A DNA stretch of 26,210 nucleotides from Micavibrio_A sp035759665 (lineage in GTDB: Bacteria; Pseudomonadota; Alphaproteobacteria; Micavibrionales; Micavibrionaceae), in NCBI GenBank assembly GCA_035759665.1, contig DASTUM010000010.1, forward strand, positions 1 through 26,210, read 5' to 3'. The position numbers and the translations under genes are program-made. The first letter of the stretch is position 1; the number at the start of each line of letters is the position of its first letter. Shown piece by piece: positions 1-6,944 of this stretch. The notes under the pieces are model-generated. The model ran no database searches and was not told the origin of the DNA. It worked only from the letters and a program-made list of their open reading frames with translations.

Positions 1-308
1 CCGAGCTTGGCGAGCTTGCCCTTGACCGCGGCGAGGTCTTCGAACGCCTTCATCGCGTTATAGGTTTTGGAGGCCGGATCGTAGGCCAGCGAAAGCTGCA
101 ACGTATCGACACCGTAGCGTTTGTAATTTTCGACGAGGTTATAGACGTAACCGTCTGTTACCTCGGCGACCGGAACCTGTTGAAGCGCAGTTTCGGGCAC
201 AAGTTGCGGACGCGAAGTGTTCATCATCGAGGGCGTGCTCTGGCGAGCGCAGGCCGCCAGTCCCGTAGCCGAGACAAGAAGAAGGGTAAGAACGATCGTT
301 TTTTTCAT
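1..308 (-). CDS. cpaD: CpaD-like Tad pilus lipoprotein, 3'-truncated by window edge
   Basis: Only the first ~102 codons are present; the rest lies left of the window. The N-terminus is a lipoprotein signal: a Lys-Lys start, a hydrophobic stretch and a lipobox ending LAAC at about residue 20, so the protein should be lipid-anchored in the outer membrane. After the signal the visible part mentions a repeated 'TDGYVYNLVENYKRYG'-type segment and no catalytic motif. It starts 11 bases after the cpaC stop, where cpaD normally lies in cpa/tad operons, and CpaD is known there as a pilus biogenesis lipoprotein working with the secretin. Two adjacent ATG codons (311 and 308) are possible. A GGAG sits 6 bases before 308 but only 3 before 311, so I chose 308. 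The assignment rests mainly on position plus the lipobox. Confidence 0.75.
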   Translation of the reverse strand, partial: MKKTIVLTLLLVSATGLAACARQSTPSMMNTSRPQLVPETALQQVPVAEVTDGYVYNLVENYKRYGVDTLQLSLAYDPASKTYNAMKAFEDLAAVKGKLAKL

Positions 309-319
309 CATTGTCTCCG

Positions 320-1912
320 TCAGTCCGTGATATAGCCGAAGCTGCCCATGTCTTTCATGACACTGTCCACTTTCTTCGACCCGTAGGTGCGTTTGATATT
401 GCTTTCAAAGATGCGGGACAGCGCGTTCTTTTCGCGCTCTGGCTGCGCGGCCTGCGCTTCGAGCGGCGTATCTTGCATCATAGGCTGCTGCGACAGCCCC
501 GTGGGCGGCGCCATGGCCATTTTCCGGGCCGGAGTAGGCGCGGCAGGGGCGTCTTCCGGAATCTCTTCCAGATCGGCCATGCTCAGACGCGGAATGCCGG
601 AGAGGTCGCCCGCCGCCGATGTTTTCTGTACAGTGGGGTCGGCGGCGTTCTGAGCGAACGGCTTGACGAGGTACGGCGTGATCATGACGACCAGTTCGGA
701 TTCATTGCGCTGGAAGGAATCGGATTTCAGCAGGTCGCCCACCACCGGAACCTTGGCCACGCCCGGAATTTGCGTGAGGGCGGAAATCGAATCCGATTGC
801 AGAAGGCCCGCGATCATCAGCGTGCCGCCGCTCGGCAGTTCCACCGTCGTATCGGCGCGGCGGACATTGAAGGTCGGCACATTGACACCTTGCAGTTGCA
901 GGTTGTCGTCAAAGGTCGCATTCGACACTTCGGTCGTCATCTGCAGGCTGATCCGGCTTTCGGACATCACGGTCGGACGGAAGTTGAGCGAAACGCCGAA
1001 CGGGCGGAATTCATAGATCAGGTTGCCGTTGCGGTCTATTTCCGTCGGGATCGGGATTTCGCCGCCGGCGAGGAATCCGGCCTGTTCACCCGAAATGGAC
1101 GTCAGGTTCGGTTCGGCCAGCGTGTTGACGATGCCCTCTTCTTCCAATGCGCGGGCGAGGAAGCTCATCGGGCCGAAGCTGCCGGACGTATAGTTCAGCG
1201 CGAGAACGCCGAGCTGTACCGGGCTGGTCAGGCCAACCCCCGCGGCAGCCGTCAGCGCCGTTCCCACTGTGCCAAGCTCCCCGTCGAAGCGCGTTTCAAG
1301 ACCAAGGTCTTTCAGCGCGCTGCGCGAGGCTTCGAGGATTTTGACTTTGAGCATGACCTGCTGCTCTCCGGCAACGGTCAGCATGTTGACGATGATATCG
1401 TCGATATTGCGCGAACCGCTGCCCTGGATTTCGCCGGCATAGTTGGCGACCAGGCTGGCGATGCTGTTGGAAACGGCCGGCGTGGAAACATGACCGGTCA
1501 GGACGATCTGGTCCGTCAGGGCCTTCACGTTCACCGTTTCATTCGGGTACAGCTCCTTGATCGTTCTTTCCAGTTTGCGCGTATCCATCTGGACATGGAT
1601 ATTGATGCGCTTGAGGACATTGCCGTCTTCGTCAAGAACCATGATGTTGGTATCGCCCAGGGCGCTGCCGACGAGGTAGAGCTGGTTCGCTTTCACCGCC
1701 ATGACATCGACAATGCTGGGATTCGCAACGAGAACGTCGGATACATTGTTTTGCAGGGAAACCATTTCGGCCTTGCCAAGCATGATGTCGATCATCGGAT
1801 CTTCGGCGACGGCAAGGTCGCCTTTATCCATGGCGCGTGCGTGCGGCAAAGCGATAACCATCGCAATCGCCGCAAACAACAGTGCCGTGCGTTTCATGAT
1901 ACCCGCTCTCAT
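320..1912 (-). CDS. cpaC: Outer-membrane secretin of the Tad/Flp pilus
   Basis: This encodes a 530-residue secretin, the outer-membrane channel for the Flp pilus (CpaC/RcpA family). A signal peptide is followed by the pilus-secretin N-terminal domain (about residues 37-105, containing 'VSDVLVANPSIVDVMAV'), a BON-like segment (about 110-175) and the secretin domain (about 240-415) with the hallmark 'NTLAEPNLTSISGEQAGFLAGG' region around residues 265-285 split here only by length limits. The C-terminus is Pro/Ala-rich and then conserved to the end. The start ATG (1912) overlaps the cpaB stop in an ATGA arrangement and has AAGGGG seven bases upstream. A second ATG at 1897 would give a more compact signal peptide beginning MKRTALLF, and either is possible. 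Length and order match the family well. Confidence 0.95.
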   Translation of the reverse strand: MRAGIMKRTALLFAAIAMVIALPHARAMDKGDLAVAEDPMIDIMLGKAEMVSLQNNVSDVLVANPSIVDVMAVKANQLYLVGSALGDTNIMVLDEDGNVLKRINIHVQMDTRKLERTIKELYPNETVNVKALTDQIVLTGHVSTPAVSNSIASLVANYAGEIQGSGSRNIDDIIVNMLTVAGEQQVMLKVKILEASRSALKDLGLETRFDGELGTVGTALTAAAGVGLTSPVQLGVLALNYTSGSFGPMSFLARALEEEGIVNTLAEPNLTSISGEQAGFLAGGEIPIPTEIDRNGNLIYEFRPFGVSLNFRPTVMSESRISLQMTTEVSNATFDDNLQLQGVNVPTFNVRRADTTVELPSGGTLMIAGLLQSDSISALTQIPGVAKVPVVGDLLKSDSFQRNESELVVMITPYLVKPFAQNAADPTVQKTSAAGDLSGIPRLSMADLEEIPEDAPAAPTPARKMAMAPPTGLSQQPMMQDTPLEAQAAQPEREKNALSRIFESNIKRTYGSKKVDSVMKDMGSFGYITD

Positions 1913-2904
1913 TCCTGTGCCCCTTCGTTCAGAAATTGCATGATCGATTCACGTAGCTGCTCGTTCGTCATGCTGTCTTCATCTTCGACGTCTTCTTCTA
2001 TAACTTCTTCATCGCTCGCCCCGGCATCTTCGCCGGTAATCACGGATGTTGCCTGCAGGTTGGCGCGCGGATTGACGTCACGCACGGTCGTTCCGTTGTA
2101 GATGCGCACGCTGCCCCGGCGTCCGCCGCCCTCGGAGCCTTCCAGCTTGGCTATACTTTGCAGCGTCTGGCCGAGCTGGACGTCGGTCGTCGTCGTATCC
2201 CCGGGTTTGTCTTTATCGCCGATGCCGCGCAGGGCCAGTGTGATATCGCCCATCTTCGCGGCGAGTGAGAGTTTTTGCGAGCCTTCCGGCGTGACTTCAA
2301 GCGTCACAGTGCGGGCGACTTTCGCTTCGTCCGCTTCGCGCGACGCTTCCTGGTCGACGGCAAGAACTTTGATATTTTGCAGGATGGTTTCCGACGTAAG
2401 GCGCGAAACATAGGATTTCGCTTCGCTGTTGCGGCTGCTGACGCTGACCTTATACGTCAGAACGACATCGACATAATCGCCCGGTGAGATAAAGCCCCCC
2501 ACCATCGTGTTGGCTTTTACGGGAATGGCCATCGCGCGCATGTTCGCGCCGAGCGTGGCAGCCACGAGATTGCCGCGCCCCTCTTTGAAAATATAGGTTT
2601 CCAGAACTGGTTGCCCCGTCGCCACGCGCTGTACCATGCGGCCTTTCAGGGCGTCTTCGGCCTTTTCGCCTTCTTTCTTGCGGATGATGGCGCCGGCGAA
2701 GGCGTTGCCCGGCCATGCCTGCCATTTCAGGTCGCCGGGAGCGAGTTCCGCGCCGACCGGCAAATCTTTCGCCGCCACCAGAACCAATGTCGCGCTGCCT
2801 GGGTTCGTCGATTTCTTGCCGCCGAGAGATGCCTGAACCAGCACGGCCACCAGAATGGCAACCACGAAACCGCCGATCAGCACTATCAATACGTTCTTGT
2901 TCAT
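1909..2904 (-). CDS. cpaB: CpaB/RcpC-type Flp pilus assembly protein
   Basis: This encodes a 331-residue CpaB/RcpC family protein, a periplasmic component of the Tad secretion apparatus thought to work with the secretin. It begins with a single membrane-spanning or uncleaved signal segment (residues 5-27, very hydrophobic), followed by a SAF-like domain ('VAAKDLPVGAELAPGDLKW', about residues 43-61) and the RcpC domain ('VKANTMVGGFISPGDYVDVV', about 128-150). The C-terminus is strikingly acidic, with runs of Glu and Asp between about residues 290 and 315. A CGGAG ribosome-binding site lies ten bases before the ATG. It overlaps cpaC by four bases (ATGA), which implies translational coupling. 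A TTAA-N6-TTAA element about 125 bases upstream may mark extra regulation. Confidence 0.93.
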   Translation of the reverse strand: MNKNVLIVLIGGFVVAILVAVLVQASLGGKKSTNPGSATLVLVAAKDLPVGAELAPGDLKWQAWPGNAFAGAIIRKKEGEKAEDALKGRMVQRVATGQPVLETYIFKEGRGNLVAATLGANMRAMAIPVKANTMVGGFISPGDYVDVVLTYKVSVSSRNSEAKSYVSRLTSETILQNIKVLAVDQEASREADEAKVARTVTLEVTPEGSQKLSLAAKMGDITLALRGIGDKDKPGDTTTTDVQLGQTLQSIAKLEGSEGGGRRGSVRIYNGTTVRDVNPRANLQATSVITGEDAGASDEEVIEEDVEDEDSMTNEQLRESIMQFLNEGAQE

Positions 2905-3027
2905 CGGTCAAAACTCCGTTGTTCAAAAGTCCAAACTTCGCAAGGAAGGCCGGCTTTCGGGGCAGGATTGGATCTAGAGGCGAGAAAACATAGAAAGGCT
3001 ACACACCCAAACCTAACGCGTTCATGG

Positions 3028-3041
3028 TTAAGAAACCTTAA
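3028..3041 (-). promoter_or_regulatory. Imperfect CtrA-like box upstream of cpaB
   Basis: Two TTAA quartets are separated by six bases here, one fewer than the CtrA consensus TTAA-N7-TTAA. On the minus strand the second quartet continues as TTAACCAT. It sits in the 175-base gap between cpaA and cpaB. No convincing -10 hexamer follows at the proper distance, so this is only a candidate and could be chance in a locally AT-rich spot. Confidence 0.2.
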
Positions 3042-3079
3042 AGCGCCGACCCCCGTCGTTTTTTGTAACACCCAGCTCT

Positions 3080-3643
3080 TTATGGCTGGTTTTCCGTATA
3101 ACCAACCAAGAAGGCAAGTTTTTCCGGCGAAAAGTAATCCAGTTGATAGAATGCAACGATCGCGCCAAGACAGATGGCGATTCCATAAGGCACACCGAGC
3201 CGCCCGGTCTGCGACTGCGCAATCCAGCTCCCATCCTTCGGCGCCGCGACGATTTGTTTGCCATTCATGGCCTTCGTGGCAAGCGCCAGAACGGCGCCGG
3301 CGACGGCCATGTAAAACAGGAAAGCCGTCATGCCGGAAAGGCCGACCCACAGGGCGACAGCCGTCGCCAGCTTGGAATCCCCCGCGCCGATGATGCGCAG
3401 GCTGAACAAAAGAAAACTGATGGCGAAAACGGCGAGCGCGGCGATTAGGTGAGATTGCCAGCCATAGAAAAATTCCATGCCGTGCCCGGTAAAAACGTCG
3501 GCCAGAAAAGCCGGGATGAAGGCGAGCAGGATTCCGCCCGCATAGATGTTCGGAATCGTCATGGATCTGAAATCGGAAATGGCAGCCGCGACTAGAAAAC
3601 CGATCGCCACAAGCATGCCAAAGACCACCAGAAACAGTATCAT
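3080..3643 (-). CDS. cpaA: Prepilin peptidase CpaA/TadV (A24 family)
   Basis: This encodes a 187-residue inner-membrane aspartic protease that removes the leader of the Flp prepilin and the TadE-type pseudopilins. It is nearly all hydrophobic helices. The two catalytic aspartates of the A24 family are visible: D24 in 'AAISDFRSMTIPN' and D89 in the G-x-G-D motif 'GAGDSK'. The C-terminal 'GVPYGIAI' motif typical of TadV/CpaA is also present. Like other Tad peptidases it lacks the N-methylase domain of the long type IV enzymes. It follows flp after a hairpin terminator, so its expression probably depends on readthrough or a weak promoter. The ribosome-binding site before the ATG is weak. Confidence 0.95.
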   Translation of the reverse strand: MILFLVVFGMLVAIGFLVAAAISDFRSMTIPNIYAGGILLAFIPAFLADVFTGHGMEFFYGWQSHLIAALAVFAISFLLFSLRIIGAGDSKLATAVALWVGLSGMTAFLFYMAVAGAVLALATKAMNGKQIVAAPKDGSWIAQSQTGRLGVPYGIAICLGAIVAFYQLDYFSPEKLAFLVGYTENQP

Positions 3644-3680
3644 CGATCTCTATCGCCTTGTTATCAGGGAACTCGAACAG

Positions 3681-3729
3681 GATTTTCAAAGAAAAGGCCC
3701 GCCAGCGCTCTTGATGATACTGGCGGGCC
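3681..3729 (-). terminator. Hairpin terminator after flp
   Basis: A perfect 10-base-pair inverted repeat, GGCCCGCCAG (3696-3705) and CTGGCGGGCC (3720-3729), encloses a 14-base loop. On the minus strand the stem is followed by TTTTCTTTG. This is the classic rho-independent form, 30 bases after the flp stop and upstream of cpaA. It would let the abundant pilin be made in excess over the assembly proteins, with some readthrough into cpaA. Confidence 0.85.
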
Positions 3730-3759
3730 TGATTCGTTTAGCAGAGCTTTACACCAGAA

Positions 3760-3951
3760 TTACGGTGCGACGCCTGTCGTCAGGGCGGTCGACAGATCGC
3801 CCCACATAGTGTTCAGGTTTCCACCGAATGCGAAAACGGCACCGATGATGACGAGGGAAATACCGGCAGCCATCAGGGCGTATTCGATCGCCGTCGCGCC
3901 GTTCTCGTCTTTCATGTAAGCATTTTTCATTGCAAGCAGTTTGGTCAACAT
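3760..3951 (-). CDS. flp: Flp-type major pilin precursor
   Basis: This encodes a 63-residue Flp prepilin, the major subunit of the Tad pilus. The leader is about 18 residues and ends in Gly. The processing motif is G|ATAIEYALMAAG, with the Glu-Tyr pair at positions 5 and 6 of the mature protein, as in all Flp pilins. The mature chain is about 45 residues and mostly one hydrophobic helix. The open frame extends to an ATG at 3969, but that codon overlaps the AAGGAG ribosome-binding site. The ATG at 3951 lies 9 bases after GGAG and is the likely start. The gene has its own CtrA-boxed promoter region upstream and a strong hairpin terminator downstream, so it forms a short, separately expressed unit within the pilus locus. 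Confidence 0.95.
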   Translation of the reverse strand: MLTKLLAMKNAYMKDENGATAIEYALMAAGISLVIIGAVFAFGGNLNTMWGDLSTALTTGVAP

Positions 3952-4050
3952 ATGGAAGGTCTCCTTCATTTGGTTTCCAATATTGGTTTCAAGCTTAGGT
4001 CTTTTTTATGCGAGGCACGAAGAACTCGAACCCCTAACCGTCATCTTTAG

Positions 4051-4060
4051 AATATACCAT
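4051..4060 (-). promoter_or_regulatory. Predicted flp promoter, extended -10
   Basis: On the minus strand the sequence reads TGGTATATT, an extended -10 (TG-N-TATATT). It lies exactly 10 bases downstream of the CtrA box at 4067-4081. There is no good sigma-70 -35 hexamer, which is expected at a CtrA-activated promoter where the regulator occupies the -35 region. Transcription would start near 4044. Confidence 0.5.
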
Positions 4061-4066
4061 AAATTT

Positions 4067-4081
4067 TTAAAAAGCGGTTAA
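4067..4081 (-). promoter_or_regulatory. CtrA binding box upstream of flp
   Basis: The site is a perfect match to the CtrA consensus: TTAACCGCTTTTTAA on the minus strand, that is TTAA, seven bases, TTAA. It overlaps where the -35 element of the predicted flp promoter would be. In Caulobacter the pilin gene pilA is a known CtrA target, so the match is biologically sensible. Binding itself is inferred. Confidence 0.6.
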
Positions 4082-4295
4082 AAAAAGAGGGTTTTACTAG
4101 TCCATTCGCATGAATAGACATAAATATCACCGCTTTTAAATGAAAAGAATTTAGATCAATTTTTATACAAATGATTTTATTGAATCATTACTTTCATTTT
4201 GAAAATATTTACTCAAGCAATACCTATCCCTCTTAGTATTTTTCTTATTGACAGAATCGAAACCGCACCACGTTATTGCGTCGTTCGACTCAAAC

Positions 4296-4328
4296 GAAAC
4301 GGGGATTACTTGGCGCAATCCCCGTTTC
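4296..4328 (-). terminator. Hairpin terminator after the tadE-tadE-tadG operon
   Basis: A perfect 12-base-pair inverted repeat, GAAACGGGGATT (4296-4307) and AATCCCCGTTTC (4317-4328), surrounds a 9-base loop. It lies 25 bases after the stop of the tadG-like gene. The run of T after the stem on the minus strand is short (GTTTG), so termination may be partial, but stem strength and position fit the role. Confidence 0.7.
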
Positions 4329-4353
4329 TCTTGTGGCGTATACCACCCTTTTC

Positions 4354-5697
4354 TTATCTGGACAGGTGAATGTTGGCGAGTTCCTTCGCAATTGTTTGAT
4401 ACACCTCGATCAGCTTGGCCTGCGTCGGAGCGTCGTACCACATGCTGGGCTGCGTGGCGCATTCCTCAAAAATATACTTGGTGGATTCACTGACCCCTTC
4501 GTCGAAGGTGATGGTATAGACCAGAACACCCTTCTCCTTTAAATCGCTGCAGACTTCCTGAATGCGGCCATCAAGATCGCTGGCGTCTATATCATGGTTC
4601 GCCGTTGGGCCGTAGATGGAATAATAGCGGTGCATCGTGCTTTCGCCGTCCGTCATCAGGATGATCGCCTTTTTCCAATCCTGGTTGCTCCAGGCTTCTC
4701 CTTCGGTGAAAGGATATTCCGGTGAAATCAGACGCAGCCCCCAGGTCAGACCGTTGTTGATGTATGTGTTGCCTTCCGCCCTCAGCGACCGGATGCTGTT
4801 GACCAGCTCCGTCTTATTGTTGGTCAGCGGCATCACCGGCGTTTTAGGGCAAAGATAGTTTTGATTTCTGGACGTATAACTGCTGTCTCTTGCCGGGTCG
4901 CAATACCTGATCCGGGATCCTGTGCTGGTACGGCAATAGCGGTACATATCCCATGGACCTACATGATCCTCTATATCATCGGGATAAGCCCCCTCAATAA
5001 TGCATCCGCCCCAGGCGGATGAGTCGGTCGTACTATATTTTAAATTGCTGGGGTTATTCACGAAAGGCACATCGTAGCTCAGCCCGCCCGGCGTTTTGCC
5101 AAGACCGTAGCTGCCGACGTTAATGGAAGAACTGAACGGCACGAGGCCGATCTTGATCATATCTATATTGCTGACCCGCGCGAAGATCGTATTGACGAAA
5201 TTTTCCGCCGCGGTTCTCAGTGTCGCAATATTGTCGTTCGTACTCATGGAACCCGTGACGTCCATGACGAGAACGACTTCGATCGCTTTGACTTCTTTCG
5301 TGACTTCGGATTCGACGCGAACCTCCACATGATCCTTGCCCAAGACATGGCCGAACGCTGGGTCGAGATTCGCCCATGCGGTCACGGTTACCGTTTCTGC
5401 GGTGCTCACCACCTCGATATCCGTCGTAAATCCGACTTTGTCTTCGGGGTAGTTGGCATCAATAAAATCGCGGACTTTCTGTTCCACCTGTTGCGGGTCT
5501 TCGGAGGACATGGCCGCCGCCGCGAGCGCCGCCGCATCGACCGCGCGGACCAGACGTTCGCGCACGAGGTAGGCCTGCCCGATATCTACGGACAGCCCGA
5601 CCGACCCCACCACGATCGGCACGGCCATGCTGAACCATACGGCGGTGACACCCAGCGTTTCGCGAATATAACTCATCATTTTATGCGTGACATCCAT
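4354..5697 (-). CDS. TadG-like protein with von Willebrand A domain
   Basis: This encodes a 447-residue protein of the TadG type. Residues about 10-60 form the TadE/TadG N-terminal helix with the usual Asp-Ile-Gly and Ala-rich pattern ('SVGLSVDIGQAYLVRERL'). A von Willebrand A domain fills the remainder. Its metal-binding (MIDAS) signature is D146-x-T148-x-S150, with Thr replacing the first Ser, then the Thr of 'GNTYINNGLTWG' near 311 and a Thr-Asp-Gly at 349-351. Five or so cysteines in the insert at 230-285 and near 390 suggest disulfides and an extracytoplasmic location. It is the last gene of the operon with two TadE-like genes, starting 22 bases after the preceding stop. The likely role is pilus assembly or surface attachment, inferred from family and context. 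Confidence 0.88.
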   Translation of the reverse strand: MDVTHKMMSYIRETLGVTAVWFSMAVPIVVGSVGLSVDIGQAYLVRERLVRAVDAAALAAAAMSSEDPQQVEQKVRDFIDANYPEDKVGFTTDIEVVSTAETVTVTAWANLDPAFGHVLGKDHVEVRVESEVTKEVKAIEVVLVMDVTGSMSTNDNIATLRTAAENFVNTIFARVSNIDMIKIGLVPFSSSINVGSYGLGKTPGGLSYDVPFVNNPSNLKYSTTDSSAWGGCIIEGAYPDDIEDHVGPWDMYRYCRTSTGSRIRYCDPARDSSYTSRNQNYLCPKTPVMPLTNNKTELVNSIRSLRAEGNTYINNGLTWGLRLISPEYPFTEGEAWSNQDWKKAIILMTDGESTMHRYYSIYGPTANHDIDASDLDGRIQEVCSDLKEKGVLVYTITFDEGVSESTKYIFEECATQPSMWYDAPTQAKLIEVYQTIAKELANIHLSR

Positions 5698-5719
5698 CTC
5701 ATACCCCCATCATGGCCCA

Positions 5720-6286
5720 TCAACCCGGACAATCCTCACAGGCGACCGTGGCGCTTCTGCGGCCCCGCAAAAACGCTACTTCCTGCATGTTGATTTCATC
5801 GACCACGAAATTCACGAAATACGGCCTGTAATTATAAACGGCCGTTACGATTACCACGCCCTCGCCGGGACCGCCCAGGGCCGTCGAACTTTCAACGGCG
5901 GTATCGTTTTGAGGTGCATTCTGCGTAACGCGCCACAGGACGACGGGGGCGCCGTCGTCGTTGAATTGTACGCTGACGATGTCATAGCCGAACGTATCGG
6001 ACGGATACGGGTCGAACGCCAGGCGGCCGGCAGTGATGATTTCCTGCAGCGAGGAAAAGGTGACGCTGCGATCCCTTGCGATCAGGTCGCCGATGATCTG
6101 CGCGGCGGCGATGGTTTTCTGGTTGACGTTGATGCCGCGCCCAATGTCGTAGCATCCCAAAAGAAGCGAAATCAGGATCGGGAAAAGCATGACTGTTTCG
6201 ATCGCGGCCACCCCATGCTCCTCGTTCGTCCAGCGGACGAGCTGCAATTTCGCGGCAAGAATATAGAGCATATCGCGCATGGCCAT
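5720..6286 (-). CDS. TadE/TadF-like minor pilin, second copy
   Basis: This encodes a 188-residue pseudopilin-like protein. Near residue 24 it has the TadE signature 'GVAAIETVMLFPILISLLLG': a Gly before the cut site, a Glu at position 5 and a long hydrophobic helix, consistent with processing by the prepilin peptidase encoded nearby. The rest is a predicted periplasmic domain ending in a Cys-x-x-Cys-Pro-Gly tail. The ATG at 6286 overlaps the stop of the upstream gene as TGATG, so translation is coupled. A GTG at 6289 would also be possible, but the ATG is preferred. It and the preceding gene likely work as a pair, as TadE and TadF do. Confidence 0.88.
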   Translation of the reverse strand: MAMRDMLYILAAKLQLVRWTNEEHGVAAIETVMLFPILISLLLGCYDIGRGINVNQKTIAAAQIIGDLIARDRSVTFSSLQEIITAGRLAFDPYPSDTFGYDIVSVQFNDDGAPVVLWRVTQNAPQNDTAVESSTALGGPGEGVVIVTAVYNYRPYFVNFVVDEINMQEVAFLRGRRSATVACEDCPG

Positions 6287-6816
6287 CACTCGAGCGGGCT
6301 ATAGGGTTCGGTCTGCAAAATGATCGTCGACATCAGTCCCCGCTTCGTGCCCCCGACCGTGGACATGACCTGCTGCATCACGGGCGTGCGGATCGGATAG
6401 TTATAAACCACGCGGATCAAAACAACGTCGTTCTCGCCACCGGGGTCGAACGGCGTACTTTGAAGATTGCCGTCCTCGTCGAATACGGGGTCGGCATCGT
6501 CGGCGGCGCTGAAATCTTCGAGCTTTTGCACCGCAAACTGGATGCTGCCGCAGGGAATCAGAAGCCTGGCGAAATCGCATACGGAATCGCGAAACGCCTG
6601 CTCCGGATCGCCCATCTTCCCTTGTTGCAATTGGCCCGTGCGAATCAGGCGGGACGCCGTAAAGGTCGCCTCCTGCAACACGCTCTGGGCCGTGAACATC
6701 AGGGCCATCTCGACGATTCCGATCGTCATCAAAACGAACGGAACGCCGACCAGGCTGAATTCAACAGCCGCGACAGCCCGTGTTTCCTTTATCCATTTTC
6801 CCCAAATATGTTTCAT
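6286..6816 (-). CDS. TadE-like minor pilin, first copy
   Basis: This encodes a 176-residue TadE family protein and heads the operon. The pseudopilin motif 'AVAAVEFSLVGVPFVLMTIG' (about residues 14-33) has the conserved Glu five residues after the presumed cleavage site and is followed by a membrane helix and a periplasmic domain with two cysteines. There is no clear Shine-Dalgarno sequence before the ATG, which sits in an AT-rich leader of roughly 87 bases. A CtrA box and a -10-like hexamer lie upstream. TadE proteins are known minor pilins required for Flp pilus production. Confidence 0.88.
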   Translation of the reverse strand: MKHIWGKWIKETRAVAAVEFSLVGVPFVLMTIGIVEMALMFTAQSVLQEATFTASRLIRTGQLQQGKMGDPEQAFRDSVCDFARLLIPCGSIQFAVQKLEDFSAADDADPVFDEDGNLQSTPFDPGGENDVVLIRVVYNYPIRTPVMQQVMSTVGGTKRGLMSTIILQTEPYSPLE

Positions 6817-6909
6817 TTTATGTTTATTTAAATAGAATCCAAACTATCCTCAAAATGCACGAAAAGCATGGCGGCCTTTTTACCAACCGCACATGCTCAC
6901 ATTTTCTTA

Positions 6910-6915
6910 AGTATA
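6910..6915 (-). promoter_or_regulatory. Predicted -10 element of the tadE operon
   Basis: TATACT on the minus strand matches the -10 consensus at five of six positions. It lies 12 bases downstream of the CtrA box at 6928-6942, and no usable -35 hexamer is present. This repeats the architecture seen at flp. The start of transcription would be near 6903. Confidence 0.45.
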
Positions 6916-6927
6916 GGATTCATGGCG

Positions 6928-6942
6928 TTAAGGAAGGCTTAA
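6928..6942 (-). promoter_or_regulatory. CtrA binding box upstream of the tadE operon
   Basis: The minus strand reads TTAAGCCTTCCTTAA, a perfect TTAA-N7-TTAA. It sits between the stop of the upstream membrane protein gene (6945) and the first tadE gene. With the flp site it gives the pilus locus two matching boxes at its two transcription starts. Confidence 0.6.
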
Positions 6943-6944
6943 AC

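Larger units (their letters stand above)
3970..4353. other. AT-rich intergenic control region upstream of flp
   Basis: These 384 bases between flp and the tadG-like gene hold no convincing gene. The stretch from about 4040 to 4250 is far more AT-rich than its surroundings. It contains the candidate flp promoter with a CtrA box (4051-4081), an inverted copy of part of that box (4129-4137), a 10-base palindrome CCAATATTGG (3977-3986) in the predicted flp leader, and a hairpin terminator for the upstream operon (4296-4328). The predicted untranslated leader of flp is about 93 bases. Confidence 0.7.

Noticed and set aside
311..2101. Long plus-strand open frame opposite cpaC and cpaB
   Set aside because: It lies antisense to two well-matched pilus genes, its product is Arg/His-rich without any domain, and it is the usual mirror of a GC-rich coding strand.
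4005..4045. tRNA 3'-end-like sequence (GGGGTTCGAGTTC) on the minus strand
   Set aside because: The T-stem pairs poorly, there is no CCA, and no matching acceptor strand or anticodon arm lies upstream.
4216..4231. Sigma-54-like pattern (GG, ten bases, GC with TTGC) upstream of flp
   Set aside because: It matches only 8 of 12 consensus positions and lies about 265 bases before flp, while the CtrA-boxed promoter is closer and better.
4163..4462. Minus-strand open frame overlapping the end of the tadG-like gene
   Set aside because: It runs through the terminator hairpin and AT-rich DNA and overlaps tadG in another frame.
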